Shown here: piece by piece, positions 33,864 to 42,700 of the stretch
Layout: the number at the start of each line of letters is the position of its first letter
How positions within the stretch are numbered: the stretch's first letter is position 1
Assembly (NCBI RefSeq): GCF_009664975.1
Contig: NZ_WJXB01000008.1
Span: 62,001 to 126,000 of the forward strand
DNA length: 64,000 nucleotides
Origin: Paenibacillus monticola
GTDB taxonomy: Bacteria; Bacillota; Bacilli; Paenibacillales; Paenibacillaceae
Direction: 5' to 3'
Notes under the pieces: model-generated
What the model was told of the DNA's origin: nothing
The model's input: the letters and a program-made list of their open reading frames with translations, nothing else
Database searches by the model: none
Program-made: the position numbers and the translations under genes

Positions 33864-35702
33864 TTAGAGGACAATTTCGCTATGCTGTGGTTCCCTGGAG
33901 TCAATATAGCCAATAAAAAGTTCCGTCAACTTGGGATCGAACTGGCTTCCGGCACAGGCGCGTAGCTCAATAATGGCCTCTGCAATTGTTTTGGTCGGTT
34001 GGTAGGGTCGTTCTGTAGTCATAGCATCAAAAGAATCAATAACTGTCAGCATCCGGCACAGATACGGAATCTCTTCACCTTTGAATCCATAAGGATAACC
34101 TTTACCATCATATCTTTCGTGATGCAGCTCGATATAAGGCGCCAAATCTTTATATTTATCATTGGTGAGCGCCATTTTCTTGCCCCAGGTCACATGCCAT
34201 TTGACCATCTCCCATTCCTCAGGCTCAAGCTTACCCTTCTTATTAAGGATGCCCCAAGGAATCTCCAACTTGCCGATGTCATGAATTAACGCTCCTAGTG
34301 TAAACTGCCGTTTGGTGAGAGTGTCCAGTTCCAGCAGGTCACTGATATCCATCGCGTACCGGAAGACCCGTTTGGAATGGCGAAAGGTTTCCATATCTTT
34401 ATACATAAACAGGTTCAGCTGTTGCTCAATATCGCGCACGTCCTGGCTAAAATCAATTTCCTGTTCCAGCGGGGAATGGGCACCATAGATATGTACCGTA
34501 TTTTTACCTTGTTTCTTAGAATAATACAGTGCCTGATCCGCTTGATCTACAAGCTGGGACTTATCATGAATATCGCTGCTGCAGGAGGCAACCCCTGCGG
34601 AAAAGGCCAGACACCCAAGCGGGAAGATCTCAACCCCTGTAAAGCGGCTGTTATTCAGTTTTTTGCGCAGCAGGTCAATGTAGGCCCGGGCCTGCTGGCT
34701 ATCGTAATCAGGCATAAGCAGTGTGAATTCTTCACCGCCATAACGTGCGGCAATCGTGCCAGATTTGAGCGATTCACTTCTTAGGGTCTCACCGACAAAA
34801 GCGATCAGCTTGTCCCCTTGAAGATGTCCGAAATGATCATTATATTTCTTGAAGTCATCGAGATCAATCATGGCAAGGGATAGCGTGGTGCCTGAATCCT
34901 TCGATTTCTGGATTTCCTGTTCCAATATCTCTTCAAAGTAGCTATGGTTAAACAAGCCTGTCCGTTGGTCTGTGTTGGCCCGCTCCTCAATGTTGCGGTA
35001 CATGGCGAACAGTCTTTTGAATGAATAACAGAGAAGTGTGCTCAGGCAAAGAAATAGTACAAGACCCAAGAAGCTATTATGGACGATTAACACAGTGGAT
35101 ATCAAAGAAAGAACCAGTGTACAAAGATAAACGATAACGGAATCCTTTAGGATGTCTTTTATTGTCTCAAAGAGAGTGCCTTTGTATAAAATATAATAAT
35201 ATAGACCGATTAAGAAGGTATTGCTGACAAAATAAACGGCGAGCGTCAACAGGTAAGCTGTTAATTTGTCATTTAGCAATGGGCCGGGCAGTCCTCCAAG
35301 GACGTCAAACGTAAAGGAAGAAACACAGATCATAACCGTGTAAATTGAAAAATTAGTGAGATGCTTCCACCAGCTTGTACTGCGATCAAAAAAGTAGAAG
35401 ATTAGACAATTTAATGCGAGAATAGTCAAGGTATAAGAACCGCCGAATACAAAGATACAAGCTAAATATACTGCTGACTCCATGGTTTGCTCGTTACCTT
35501 CTGGAGGGAGTTGAACTAAGGAGAAGGTTAGAATCAAACTAGCCCCTGTAAGGGCATAGACCCAAACCCAGGATGAAGTAGAATAGTGCAAAAACTCAAA
35601 TTTGTTGATGTACCCGAACAGAAGTATTCCTAAAATACTTATGATAAATGCATACATATGTCCTGAATTAAACCAGACTGTAAGCGATCTAAGCTTTGAC
35701 AT
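33864..35702 (-). CDS. Membrane protein with GGDEF and HD-GYP domains
   Basis: 612 residues: about eight transmembrane helices (1-225), a GGDEF domain (about 245-410, ARYGGEEFTLLM) and an HD-GYP domain (about 430-605) with LIHDIGKLEIP and HHERYDGKGYPYGF. It could both synthesise cyclic di-GMP and hydrolyse it to GMP; both motifs look intact. AGAGGGG precedes ATG 35702. It lies downstream of the DUF5317-like gene and a 36-residue membrane peptide, with a probable terminator between, so expression may be partly separate. Confidence 0.92.
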   Translation of the reverse strand: MSKLRSLTVWFNSGHMYAFIISILGILLFGYINKFEFLHYSTSSWVWVYALTGASLILTFSLVQLPPEGNEQTMESAVYLACIFVFGGSYTLTILALNCLIFYFFDRSTSWWKHLTNFSIYTVMICVSSFTFDVLGGLPGPLLNDKLTAYLLTLAVYFVSNTFLIGLYYYILYKGTLFETIKDILKDSVIVYLCTLVLSLISTVLIVHNSFLGLVLFLCLSTLLCYSFKRLFAMYRNIEERANTDQRTGLFNHSYFEEILEQEIQKSKDSGTTLSLAMIDLDDFKKYNDHFGHLQGDKLIAFVGETLRSESLKSGTIAARYGGEEFTLLMPDYDSQQARAYIDLLRKKLNNSRFTGVEIFPLGCLAFSAGVASCSSDIHDKSQLVDQADQALYYSKKQGKNTVHIYGAHSPLEQEIDFSQDVRDIEQQLNLFMYKDMETFRHSKRVFRYAMDISDLLELDTLTKRQFTLGALIHDIGKLEIPWGILNKKGKLEPEEWEMVKWHVTWGKKMALTNDKYKDLAPYIELHHERYDGKGYPYGFKGEEIPYLCRMLTVIDSFDAMTTERPYQPTKTIAEAIIELRACAGSQFDPKLTELFIGYIDSREPQHSEIVL

Positions 35703-35780
35703 AATTACCCCTCTTTACTAACAAAATGTGCCTGTGTACATAATAATGGTTTTAGGGATAAATGAATAGTGATATTACAA

Positions 35781-35807
35781 AGGAGCAGGCATAATTACCC
35801 TGCTCCT
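35781..35807 (-). terminator. Hairpin after the 36-residue ORF
   Basis: AGGAGCAGG / CCTGCTCCT nine-bp arms followed by TTTGTAAT on the minus strand; T-tract is weak, so it may attenuate rather than stop transcription. Confidence 0.6.
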
Positions 35808-35825
35808 AGGTATTGGGGGTTAGAT

Positions 35826-35936
35826 TTAATGTCCTCCGATTCTGTAACCCGAAGAAAGTGCAATAATAACGGAAGCTACAATAATTGCATTGACCGCAAG
35901 ACGAGAGTAGCGGATGCCTTCCAATTTCTTTTTCAC
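35826..35936 (-). CDS. 36-residue single-span membrane peptide
   Basis: From GTG 35936 with GGAGG seven bases upstream. Sequence: basic start KKKLEGIRYSRLAV, hydrophobic core NAIIVASVIIALSSG, end YRIGGH. It starts 31 bp after the DUF5317-like gene, in the same direction. Charge and hydrophobicity suggest a small membrane protein with the basic end inside, perhaps regulating the neighbouring membrane proteins; a secreted signalling peptide is another possibility. I recognise no family. Confidence 0.7.
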   Translation of the reverse strand: MKKKLEGIRYSRLAVNAIIVASVIIALSSGYRIGGH

Positions 35937-35967
35937 GTGATCGCCTCCTTCGTTTATAAATTGCGGT

Positions 35968-36555
35968 CTAACCCTGTACTTCAGGCTGAGAGTTAGGATT
36001 AAGCTTAACCGGCACCATAACTTGCAGGATATACAGGAAGATTCCCACATTCATCACTACATCCCCAATGCTGATAGCCTGGGTACGTGGGTAAGGGCTG
36101 GACAGAGGAATAATATCACCGAGAAAGGGCAGACGCGTCGAAGAAATTAATAAAAAATGCTTCGTTACCACATCGCCACTTTGCAGCATCTTGAGATAAA
36201 TCGGGTCCAAGACAGATGCAGCTTCAAAGGATACTGGCATTCTTCCTCCGTTGACAAGCATGACCAAGAAGTTAAGGAACACACCTGTCATAATCATCCA
36301 AAATCCTTTGTTATGCCGGTTCAACCATAAAAAAATCAGCCCTACCGCATACACAGCAGTGAAAATATACCCGCTGGCTGCGGCAACAGTGGACGACCGC
36401 TCTTGAATATAATACATAAAAAACTGGAATACCAAGAGAAAGGGGAATATCCAACCTGCTTTGAGACGGATGTTGCTGAATTGGACAAGGCCGTGTTTTA
36501 AACCACCCCGAAAGAATCCAATAATTAAGCCAAGAATGATACCATCGTAAACCAT
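35968..36555 (-). CDS. DUF5317-like integral membrane protein
   Basis: 195 residues with five or six hydrophobic segments and characteristic loops VNGGRMPVSFEAA and FLGDIIPLSSPYPRTQAISI, then GDVVMNVGIFLY. I associate this pattern with the DUF5317 family, whose function is unknown. AAGGAAGG lies seven bases before ATG 36555. It heads the cluster leading to the small peptide and the GGDEF/HD-GYP gene, and is divergent from csoR. Confidence 0.7.
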   Translation of the reverse strand: MVYDGIILGLIIGFFRGGLKHGLVQFSNIRLKAGWIFPFLLVFQFFMYYIQERSSTVAAASGYIFTAVYAVGLIFLWLNRHNKGFWMIMTGVFLNFLVMLVNGGRMPVSFEAASVLDPIYLKMLQSGDVVTKHFLLISSTRLPFLGDIIPLSSPYPRTQAISIGDVVMNVGIFLYILQVMVPVKLNPNSQPEVQG

Positions 36556-36674
36556 ACTCGTACCTTCCTTTGTCCAAGATGAGCAATGTATAAATATTCC
36601 GTCTTATACATTCTTTCTAAATTCGCTATGGGAAAAAGAACCCCTCTTTTTATGGAAAATTATTTTTTCTTTAC

Positions 36675-36691
36675 ATACCCGTGGGGGGTAT
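36675..36691. promoter_or_regulatory. CsoR operator 1 (csoR-copZ promoter)
   Basis: ATACCC-GTGGG-GGGTAT G/C-rich dyad of CsoR type, lying between TTTACA (36670-36675) and TAAACT (36694-36699), 44 bp before csoR. Confidence 0.85.
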
Positions 36692-36735
36692 GATAAACTT
36701 GGTTTTGCAGGGATGATATAAGGAGGTATACAACG

Positions 36736-37071
36736 TTGAAAGAAGATAAGCTGTCTCCTGCATCATGCGATAGCAGTTGTCATACACCCGGAGAACGGAA
36801 AAGTCATCATTCGGTAGAATTCAAGAATGGGTTGTCTACCCGCCTAAATCGGATAGAAGGACAGATTCGTGGGGTCAAGGGAATGATTGAACGAGATACG
36901 TACTGTGATGATGTACTTAATCAGCTTGCAGCAGTACAAGCCGCACTCAATAGTGTCGGAAGGCTGTTGCTTGAAGGACATATGAAGAGCTGCATCATTG
37001 AGCGGATCGAAGCCGGAGAACATGAGGTTATCGACGAGCTGCTGATTACGGTTAATAAATTAATGAGATGA
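36736..37071 (+). CDS. csoR: CsoR-type copper-sensing repressor
   Basis: 111 residues from TTG 36736 (AGGAGG at 36721-36726). All-helical DUF156 fold with the Cu(I) triad: Cys in DTYCDDVLNQL, His in LLEGHMKSC and its Cys. The helix RLNRIEGQIRGVKGMIERD is diagnostic. CsoR blocks the cop operon until Cu(I) binds. An unusual N-terminal extension contains CDSSCHTPGERKSHH, with two extra Cys and several His that might also bind metal. It is followed 7 bp later by copZ. Confidence 0.95.
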   Translation: MKEDKLSPASCDSSCHTPGERKSHHSVEFKNGLSTRLNRIEGQIRGVKGMIERDTYCDDVLNQLAAVQAALNSVGRLLLEGHMKSCIIERIEAGEHEVIDELLITVNKLMR

Positions 37072-37078
37072 GGGAATA

Positions 37079-37282
37079 ATGATGTCAAACGTTACATTAA
37101 ATGTAGAAGGAATGTCCTGCGGGCATTGTGTCAGTTCAGTAGAGAAGGCAGTGAGTGGTCTCGGCGCTGCTGCTAAGGTAGATCTGCCGGCTAAGACGGT
37201 TGCGGTTGAGTATGATGAGAACAAGATAAGCTTAAGTGCAATTAAAGAAGCTATTGAAGAACAAGGGTATGACGTAGTTTGA
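37079..37282 (+). CDS. copZ: Copper chaperone CopZ
   Basis: 67 residues forming one HMA domain with the Cu(I)-binding CxxC in GMSCGHCVSSVEKAV. It carries Cu(I) to the exporter CopA in the cytoplasm. ATG 37079 or 37082 both fit GAGGG. Co-transcribed with csoR; a terminator follows before copA. Confidence 0.95.
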   Translation: MMSNVTLNVEGMSCGHCVSSVEKAVSGLGAAAKVDLPAKTVAVEYDENKISLSAIKEAIEEQGYDVV

Positions 37283-37298
37283 GATAAAGCACAATACG

Positions 37299-37357
37299 AA
37301 GGCTTGGAGCGGGGAGTGCCGAAAGGTTCCCAGGGTGGCTCCAATGCCTTTTCTTTT
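37299..37357 (+). terminator. Terminator after copZ
   Basis: AAGGCTTGGAGC pairs with GCTCCAATGCCTT (one bulge), followed by TTCTTTT. It separates csoR-copZ from copA. Confidence 0.7.
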
Positions 37358-37366
37358 AGAATAGAT

Positions 37367-37385
37367 TATACCCCTTGGGGGTATA
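37367..37385. promoter_or_regulatory. CsoR operator 2 (copA)
   Basis: TATACCCCTTGGGGGTATA, 8-bp perfect arms, immediately before the ribosome binding site of copA. Confidence 0.9.
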
Positions 37386-37398
37386 TGGAGGTATGGAG

Positions 37399-39855
37399 AT
37401 GACAGAGAAGACAGCAGTACTAGATCAAAAACAAACAACCCTGCAGATCACGGGCATGACCTGCTCTGCTTGTGCAACGCGAATAGAGAAAGGGCTATCC
37501 CGGATGGAGGGAGTCTCGCGCGCCAATGTCAATTTGGCACTGGAGCAAGCATCGGTGAGCTTCGATCCGCAGTTAACCGGACTGCCGCAAATCGAGGTCA
37601 AAATTCGTGATCTTGGCTACGACACGCTTAGAGAGTCGGCAGACTTTGATATCACGGGTATGACCTGTGCTGCTTGTTCGGCAAGAATCGAGAAGGTACT
37701 GGGACGAATGCCTGGCATAGCTGTAGTGAATGTGAATTTGGCTCTGGAGACCGCTCATGTGGAGTATACGCCAGGAAACATTAATACGCAGGAGATTATG
37801 GAGAAGGTAAGCAGCATTGGGTACAAAGCTTCCCTTAAAGAAGACCGTAAGGAAAATGTTGATCAGCGTGCACTTGAGATCCTCCGCAAACGAAATAAGT
37901 GGATCATCTCTGCTCTGTTGTCCCTTCCGTTATTATGGGCGATGGCGGGGCATTTCTCCTTTACGTCCTGGATTCCTACGCCGGAGCTGTTAATGAATCC
38001 GTGGTTCCAGCTTACTCTGGCAACACCCGTGCAGTTCATTATCGGCTGGCAGTTCTATGTGGGCGCCTATAAAGCCCTTCGCAACGGCAGCGCCAATATG
38101 GATGTGCTGGTCGTGCTTGGTACTTCGGCAGCTTACTTATATAGCCTATACCTGACCTTTGATTCCTTACGGATGAACGGGATGAACCATACGGTGGAAA
38201 TGTACTATGAGACTAGTGCGATTCTGATTACACTCATTTTGCTTGGCAAATGGTTTGAGGCACTTGCAAAAGGGCGTTCCTCCGAGGCGATCAAAAGCCT
38301 GATGGGCCTGCAAGCCAAGACGGCCTTGGTCATCCGTGAAGGCACCGAGATTAGCATTCCAATAGAAGAAGTTATTATAGGTGATATTGTGCTGGTTAAG
38401 CCAGGTACGAAAATACCTGTGGATGGTGATGTGGTGGAGGGATTATCGTCTGTCGATGAATCTATGCTGACCGGTGAGAGTATCCCCGTGGAGAAGAAGC
38501 CGGGAGATTCTGTGATTGGGGCAACGCTGAACAAAAATGGGATGCTGCGGGTCAAAGCCCGTAAAGTAGGCCGTGATACAGCCTTAGCGCAAATCATCAG
38601 AGTCGTAGAGGAAGCTCAAGGCTCTAAAGCACCGATTCAACGAATTGCCGATGTGATTTCCGGTATCTTTGTACCGATTGTCGTCGGAATTGCTGTAGTA
38701 ACCTTTATTGTATGGTATTTCTGGGGCGCGCCAGGCCAATTCGCAGATGCCCTGGAGAAAGCGATCGCCGTACTGGTTATAGCTTGCCCATGTGCGCTAG
38801 GACTGGCTACTCCAACCTCAATTATGGCTGGTTCCGGTCGAGCAGCCGAGCTTGGAATCCTGTTCAAGGGCGGAGAGCATCTGGAAGCTGCGCAGGGCAT
38901 TAAAATTGTGGTGTTGGATAAGACAGGAACGGTAACCAACGGGAAGCCGGTATTGACCGATGTATTAATCACTACGGGAATTGCAGCACAGGGTAAAGAG
39001 ATTGGTGAGAATCGTCTGTTGTCCATCGCTGCGGCTGCCGAGAAGCTCTCCGAGCATCCACTCGCTGAGGCCATTGTAGCAGGTGCTGCTGCCAGAGGTT
39101 TGGTCTTGCCGGAAGCCGAGCAGTTTCATAATGTGCCAGGACGGGGAATTTCGGCTGTTGTAGCCGGTCAGGCTATCAATGTAGGCACACGCCGGATGAT
39201 GGAAGAGAACGGTATGGACATTTCGGAGTGGACTGCAATCATGAAGGGGCTGGAAAAGGCAGGGAAGACGGCAATGCTGGTAGCGGTTGAGGGTGTAATC
39301 GCCGGTGTGGTCGCCGTTGCCGATACGATTAAAGAGACTTCGCGGGCAGCAGTGGCTTCACTTCATGAAATGGGCATTGAAGTAGTGATGATTACTGGAG
39401 ACAATAAGATTACGGCTCAGGCGATTGCAGACCAAGCCGGAATACGTACCGTACTGGCTGAGGTCCTGCCCGAAGGCAAGGCCGAGGAAGTCCGGAGACT
39501 GCAGCGCGGTGGTGTTAAGGTGGCGATGGTTGGCGATGGCATCAATGACGCGCCTGCTCTGGCGACAGCTGATACCGGTATGGCTATCGGTACCGGTACT
39601 GATGTAGCGATGGAAGCAGCAGATATTACACTCATGCGGGGCGATTTGAAAAGTATCCCCGATGCGATTCTAATGAGCCGTAAGACGATGCGCAATATTA
39701 AGCAGAATTTGTTCTGGGCGCTGGCTTACAATACAATTGGGATACCGATTGCCGCGCTGGGTTTTCTGGCTCCGTGGCTCGCTGGTGCTGCAATGGCGTT
39801 CAGCTCCGTATCTGTGGTACTGAATGCGTTGCGACTGCAGCGGGTGAAGCTGTAA
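37399..39855 (+). CDS. copA: Cu(I)-exporting P-type ATPase CopA
   Basis: 818 residues from ATG 37399 (GGAGG at 37387-37391); the TTG at 37375 lies inside the operator. Two N-terminal HMA domains (GMTCSACATRIEKGL, GMTCAACSARIEKVL), eight transmembrane helices, ion site CPC in VIACPCALGLATPTS, phosphorylated Asp in VLDKTGTVTNG, SEHPLAEAI in the nucleotide domain, and GDGINDAPAL. It exports Cu(I) using ATP. It has its own CsoR operator and continues into nfrA without a terminator. Confidence 0.97.
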   Translation: MTEKTAVLDQKQTTLQITGMTCSACATRIEKGLSRMEGVSRANVNLALEQASVSFDPQLTGLPQIEVKIRDLGYDTLRESADFDITGMTCAACSARIEKVLGRMPGIAVVNVNLALETAHVEYTPGNINTQEIMEKVSSIGYKASLKEDRKENVDQRALEILRKRNKWIISALLSLPLLWAMAGHFSFTSWIPTPELLMNPWFQLTLATPVQFIIGWQFYVGAYKALRNGSANMDVLVVLGTSAAYLYSLYLTFDSLRMNGMNHTVEMYYETSAILITLILLGKWFEALAKGRSSEAIKSLMGLQAKTALVIREGTEISIPIEEVIIGDIVLVKPGTKIPVDGDVVEGLSSVDESMLTGESIPVEKKPGDSVIGATLNKNGMLRVKARKVGRDTALAQIIRVVEEAQGSKAPIQRIADVISGIFVPIVVGIAVVTFIVWYFWGAPGQFADALEKAIAVLVIACPCALGLATPTSIMAGSGRAAELGILFKGGEHLEAAQGIKIVVLDKTGTVTNGKPVLTDVLITTGIAAQGKEIGENRLLSIAAAAEKLSEHPLAEAIVAGAAARGLVLPEAEQFHNVPGRGISAVVAGQAINVGTRRMMEENGMDISEWTAIMKGLEKAGKTAMLVAVEGVIAGVVAVADTIKETSRAAVASLHEMGIEVVMITGDNKITAQAIADQAGIRTVLAEVLPEGKAEEVRRLQRGGVKVAMVGDGINDAPALATADTGMAIGTGTDVAMEAADITLMRGDLKSIPDAILMSRKTMRNIKQNLFWALAYNTIGIPIAALGFLAPWLAGAAMAFSSVSVVLNALRLQRVKL

Positions 39856-39877
39856 TCCTAATTGAGGAGTGAATGTT

Positions 39878-40624
39878 ATGAATAACGAGACGATTTCCCT
39901 ATTAATGAAACATACCTCCGTTCGCCAATTTCAGGACAAACCTGTAAGCGAGGAGCAGCTTGCTGCCATTATTGGAGCAGGTCAGATGGCATCTACCTCC
40001 AGTAATGTTCAGGCCTATAGTGTCATTGCGGTAACAGATTCCGCCTTGCAGACAAAGCTTGCTGTCTTAGCAGGCAACCAGCCCTATATTGAGCAATGTC
40101 CCATTTTTCTGGTCTGGTGTGCTGATCTCTACCGATTGCGTGAGGTTTCGCAACCCTATGTGCAGGGCGCTGCTACTTATGAGGATTCTACCGAAAATTT
40201 CATTGTAGCCACTGTTGATGTGGCGCTAGCCGCCCAGAATGCTGCTATTGCGGCGGAATCGCTGGGGCTAGGCATTGTGTATATCGGTGGTATCCGCAAC
40301 CGGATTGCTGAGGTATCGGAACTGCTGGGGCTGCCAGAATTGGTGTATCCTTTGTTCGGGATGTGTATAGGTTATCCTGCTGCAACAAATGGTCAACGTC
40401 CACGCCTTCCATTGCCGGCTGTTCTGCACCGTAACGGTTACAACGCGGAGACAACCGTAGAACAGGTCAAGGTTTACGATGAAGTAACTACGGATTACTT
40501 AAAGGAGCGGACCGGAGGCGCAAGTAGTACTCCATGGTCGGCTTTGATGGCAAAACGGCTGGCGGAGCCGACCCGGCTGCATATGAAGGACTTTTTGCTG
40601 AAGAAGGGCTTCTTACAAAAGTAA
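39878..40624 (+). CDS. nfrA: NfrA-type NADPH-dependent FMN oxidoreductase
   Basis: 248 residues from ATG 39878 (GAGGAG nine bases upstream; GTG 39869 also opens the frame). Nitroreductase-fold flavoprotein with SVRQFQDKPVSEEQL, the FMN-binding SSNVQAYSVIAV, and AAESLGLGIVYIGGIRN. B. subtilis NfrA reduces nitro compounds and FMN. It begins 22 bp after copA, and no terminator intervenes, so it is likely copper-induced with it. Confidence 0.92.
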   Translation: MNNETISLLMKHTSVRQFQDKPVSEEQLAAIIGAGQMASTSSNVQAYSVIAVTDSALQTKLAVLAGNQPYIEQCPIFLVWCADLYRLREVSQPYVQGAATYEDSTENFIVATVDVALAAQNAAIAAESLGLGIVYIGGIRNRIAEVSELLGLPELVYPLFGMCIGYPAATNGQRPRLPLPAVLHRNGYNAETTVEQVKVYDEVTTDYLKERTGGASSTPWSALMAKRLAEPTRLHMKDFLLKKGFLQK

Positions 40625-40658
40625 TATTAACGTTGAAGTAGGGTTCGGATATTTGAAG

Positions 40659-40729
40659 TGCATCCCCTAGAACAGGCATTGGAATAAACCTTTGGTTTAT
40701 CCAATGCCTTCTAGGGGGTGCATTTTTTT
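40659..40729 (+). terminator. Terminator after nfrA
   Basis: Long imperfect stem TGCATCCCCTAG...CTAGGGGGTGCA with inner AGGCATTGG/CCAATGCCT, then seven T. Confidence 0.9.
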
Positions 40730-40756
40730 ATGCCGTCGTTTAATTCCAATTATGAA

Positions 40757-40812
40757 ATTTAAGGAAAGTTTAATACTTACCCTGCTTCTTTTTAAACAGT
40801 TTTTCCTATTCT
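40757..40812 (+). promoter_or_regulatory. Shared 56-bp regulatory element, copy A
   Basis: Runs from ATTTAAG to CTATTCT and is about 79% identical, gap-free, to 47055-47110. It includes CCTGCTT, TTAAACAGTTTT and a possible -10 TATTCT. It precedes the ABC permease operon at 40838. Confidence 0.65.
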
Positions 40813-40837
40813 AAATAAGTGAAGGAGGAAACTGAGG

Positions 40838-41722
40838 ATGATAAAGAAGACAACAATGAAGAAATGGGTCCGTAAAGATGCTTCAGCAGCATTGATGTTT
40901 CTCGCACCAAGTGGGGTAGGATTTGCGCTGTTCTACCTTATCCCATTTGCCATGGGAGTGTTCTATTCCTTCATGGACAGTACTGTCGATGGCCATTTTG
41001 TGGGGCTGGCTAATTACCGCGAGCTGCTGGCAAGCGATTCCTTTCGAAAGGCGGCATCCAACACTTTTTATTTTAGCGCGATTAGTGTTCCTCTAATGCT
41101 TGTGTTGTCGCTAGGTTTTGCGATGCTGCTCAATAAAAATATATATCTTCGAAAATGGTTGCGGACTGCCTATGTGCTGCCGCTTGTCGTTCCAGTGGCC
41201 TCCATTATTCTAATCTGGCAGATACTGTTTGATTGGAATGGCTCTCTGAACGCTTGGCTGGGCTACTTTGGATACGAACGTGTGGATTGGATGAAGACCG
41301 ATGCAGCCCAAAATGTAGTTATTGTCGTTTATTTATGGAAGAACATCGGCTATAACGTAATCTTGTTCTTGGCAGGACTACAGCAAATTCCGAAGGATTA
41401 TTACGAAACCGCCCAAATTGAAGGTGCAGGACGTTTCCGGCAGTTTGGCAGTATTACCCTTGTCTATCTAACATCTACGATGTTCTTTGTAGTCATCATG
41501 TCCATCATTAACTCATTTAAAGTATTTCGAGAGACGTATTTGATCGCAGGTGATTATCCGCAGGACAGTATATACATGATGCAGCACTATATGAACAATA
41601 TGTTCATGTCATTGGATATTCAGAAACTGACTGCGGCGGCGACCCTGATGGTTGGCTGCATCCTTCTTATCGTTATGGGATTGTTTGCACTTGAACGTCG
41701 GCATCGACAGTTCATGGAATAG
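40838..41722 (+). CDS. ABC transporter permease, MalF/UgpA type
   Basis: 294 residues, six transmembrane segments, with the EAA loop YYETAQIEGAGRFRQFGSI that contacts the ATPase. Carbohydrate-uptake class 1 family. GGAGG lies upstream of ATG 40838. First gene of an operon with a second permease, a membrane-fusion protein and a binding lipoprotein; no ATPase gene is present, so a shared MsmX/UgpC-type ATPase elsewhere would be needed. Substrate unknown. Confidence 0.92.
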   Translation: MIKKTTMKKWVRKDASAALMFLAPSGVGFALFYLIPFAMGVFYSFMDSTVDGHFVGLANYRELLASDSFRKAASNTFYFSAISVPLMLVLSLGFAMLLNKNIYLRKWLRTAYVLPLVVPVASIILIWQILFDWNGSLNAWLGYFGYERVDWMKTDAAQNVVIVVYLWKNIGYNVILFLAGLQQIPKDYYETAQIEGAGRFRQFGSITLVYLTSTMFFVVIMSIINSFKVFRETYLIAGDYPQDSIYMMQHYMNNMFMSLDIQKLTAAATLMVGCILLIVMGLFALERRHRQFME

Positions 41723-41725
41723 GGA

Positions 41726-42622
41726 GTGGGGGAAGTTGTGACAGTTGTGACAGTTGTGAAAATAATGAAAAAAATCGCGTTAACAATCGTCATGGGCGTT
41801 ATTGGGGTCCTGTTATTATCTCCGATTGTGATCACTTTCACAAACTCGTTTATGACAGAACAGGAAATTAACATCAATTATGGGCCCATAGGGAAAATGA
41901 ATGAAGCGGCTGCAGGGAGAGCAGATCCTTATGTGAATTTAAAATTGCTGCCGGATCAAGTGACCTTGGAGCAATATGGCAAGGTGTTGGTGGACAGTCC
42001 GAGATATTTAAAGATGTTCTGGAATTCGGCATTTTTGGTAGTGCCGATCATCGCAGGACAGACCTTCGTAGCAGCACTGGCTGCGTATGCGTTCTCTAAA
42101 CTGAAATTTCGCGGCCGAGATCCCTTATTTCTCATCTATGTGTTAACGATGCTTATGCCATTTCAAGTAACGCTAGTCCCCAATTACATTATGGCGGATA
42201 AGCTTGGGCTGCTAAATAGTCCGAATGCGATTATTTTACCTGGAATATTCGCAGCTTTTGGTGTATTTATGCTCAGACAGTTCATGCTGGATATTCCATA
42301 TTCCTACATCGAGGCGGCCAAGATTGATGGAGCCGGACATTTGCGGATTTTCTACAAGATTATTATTCCGATGATCAAACCGGGTCTGGCCGCACTTGTT
42401 ATCCTCTTATTTGTTGATTATTGGAACATGGTTGAGCAACCGCTTATTTTTCTGGACGATCCGTTCAAACAGCCGCTATCGGTTTATTTATCCAGAATCA
42501 ATGGTGAGAAGGGGATTGCTTTCGCTGCATCCATGCTTTATATGGCCCCAATGGTGCTGCTGTTTCTGTATGCGGAATCGTATTTCATTGAAGGCATACA
42601 GTTGTCTGGCATCAAAGGGTGA
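41726..42622 (+). CDS. ABC transporter permease, MalG/UgpE type
   Basis: 298 residues by the longest reading from GTG 41726. Six transmembrane segments and EAA loop YIEAAKIDGAGHLRIFYKII. The start is uncertain: a 9-bp tandem repeat (GTTGTGACA units, 41735-41758) offers GTG at 41738, 41747 and 41756, and ATG 41765 begins a typical KKIALTIVMG membrane start. It pairs with the preceding permease to form the channel. A large extracytoplasmic insert after helix 1 (MTEQEININYGPIGKMNEAA) is visible. Confidence 0.9.
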   Translation: MGEVVTVVTVVKIMKKIALTIVMGVIGVLLLSPIVITFTNSFMTEQEININYGPIGKMNEAAAGRADPYVNLKLLPDQVTLEQYGKVLVDSPRYLKMFWNSAFLVVPIIAGQTFVAALAAYAFSKLKFRGRDPLFLIYVLTMLMPFQVTLVPNYIMADKLGLLNSPNAIILPGIFAAFGVFMLRQFMLDIPYSYIEAAKIDGAGHLRIFYKIIIPMIKPGLAALVILLFVDYWNMVEQPLIFLDDPFKQPLSVYLSRINGEKGIAFAASMLYMAPMVLLFLYAESYFIEGIQLSGIKG

Positions 42623-42700
42623 ATGTTGCGAAGAAAACTCAGACAATGCTTACGAATTATACTTTCCTACGGAAAGTTCTCGGAAGGAGAGAAACGGGAA

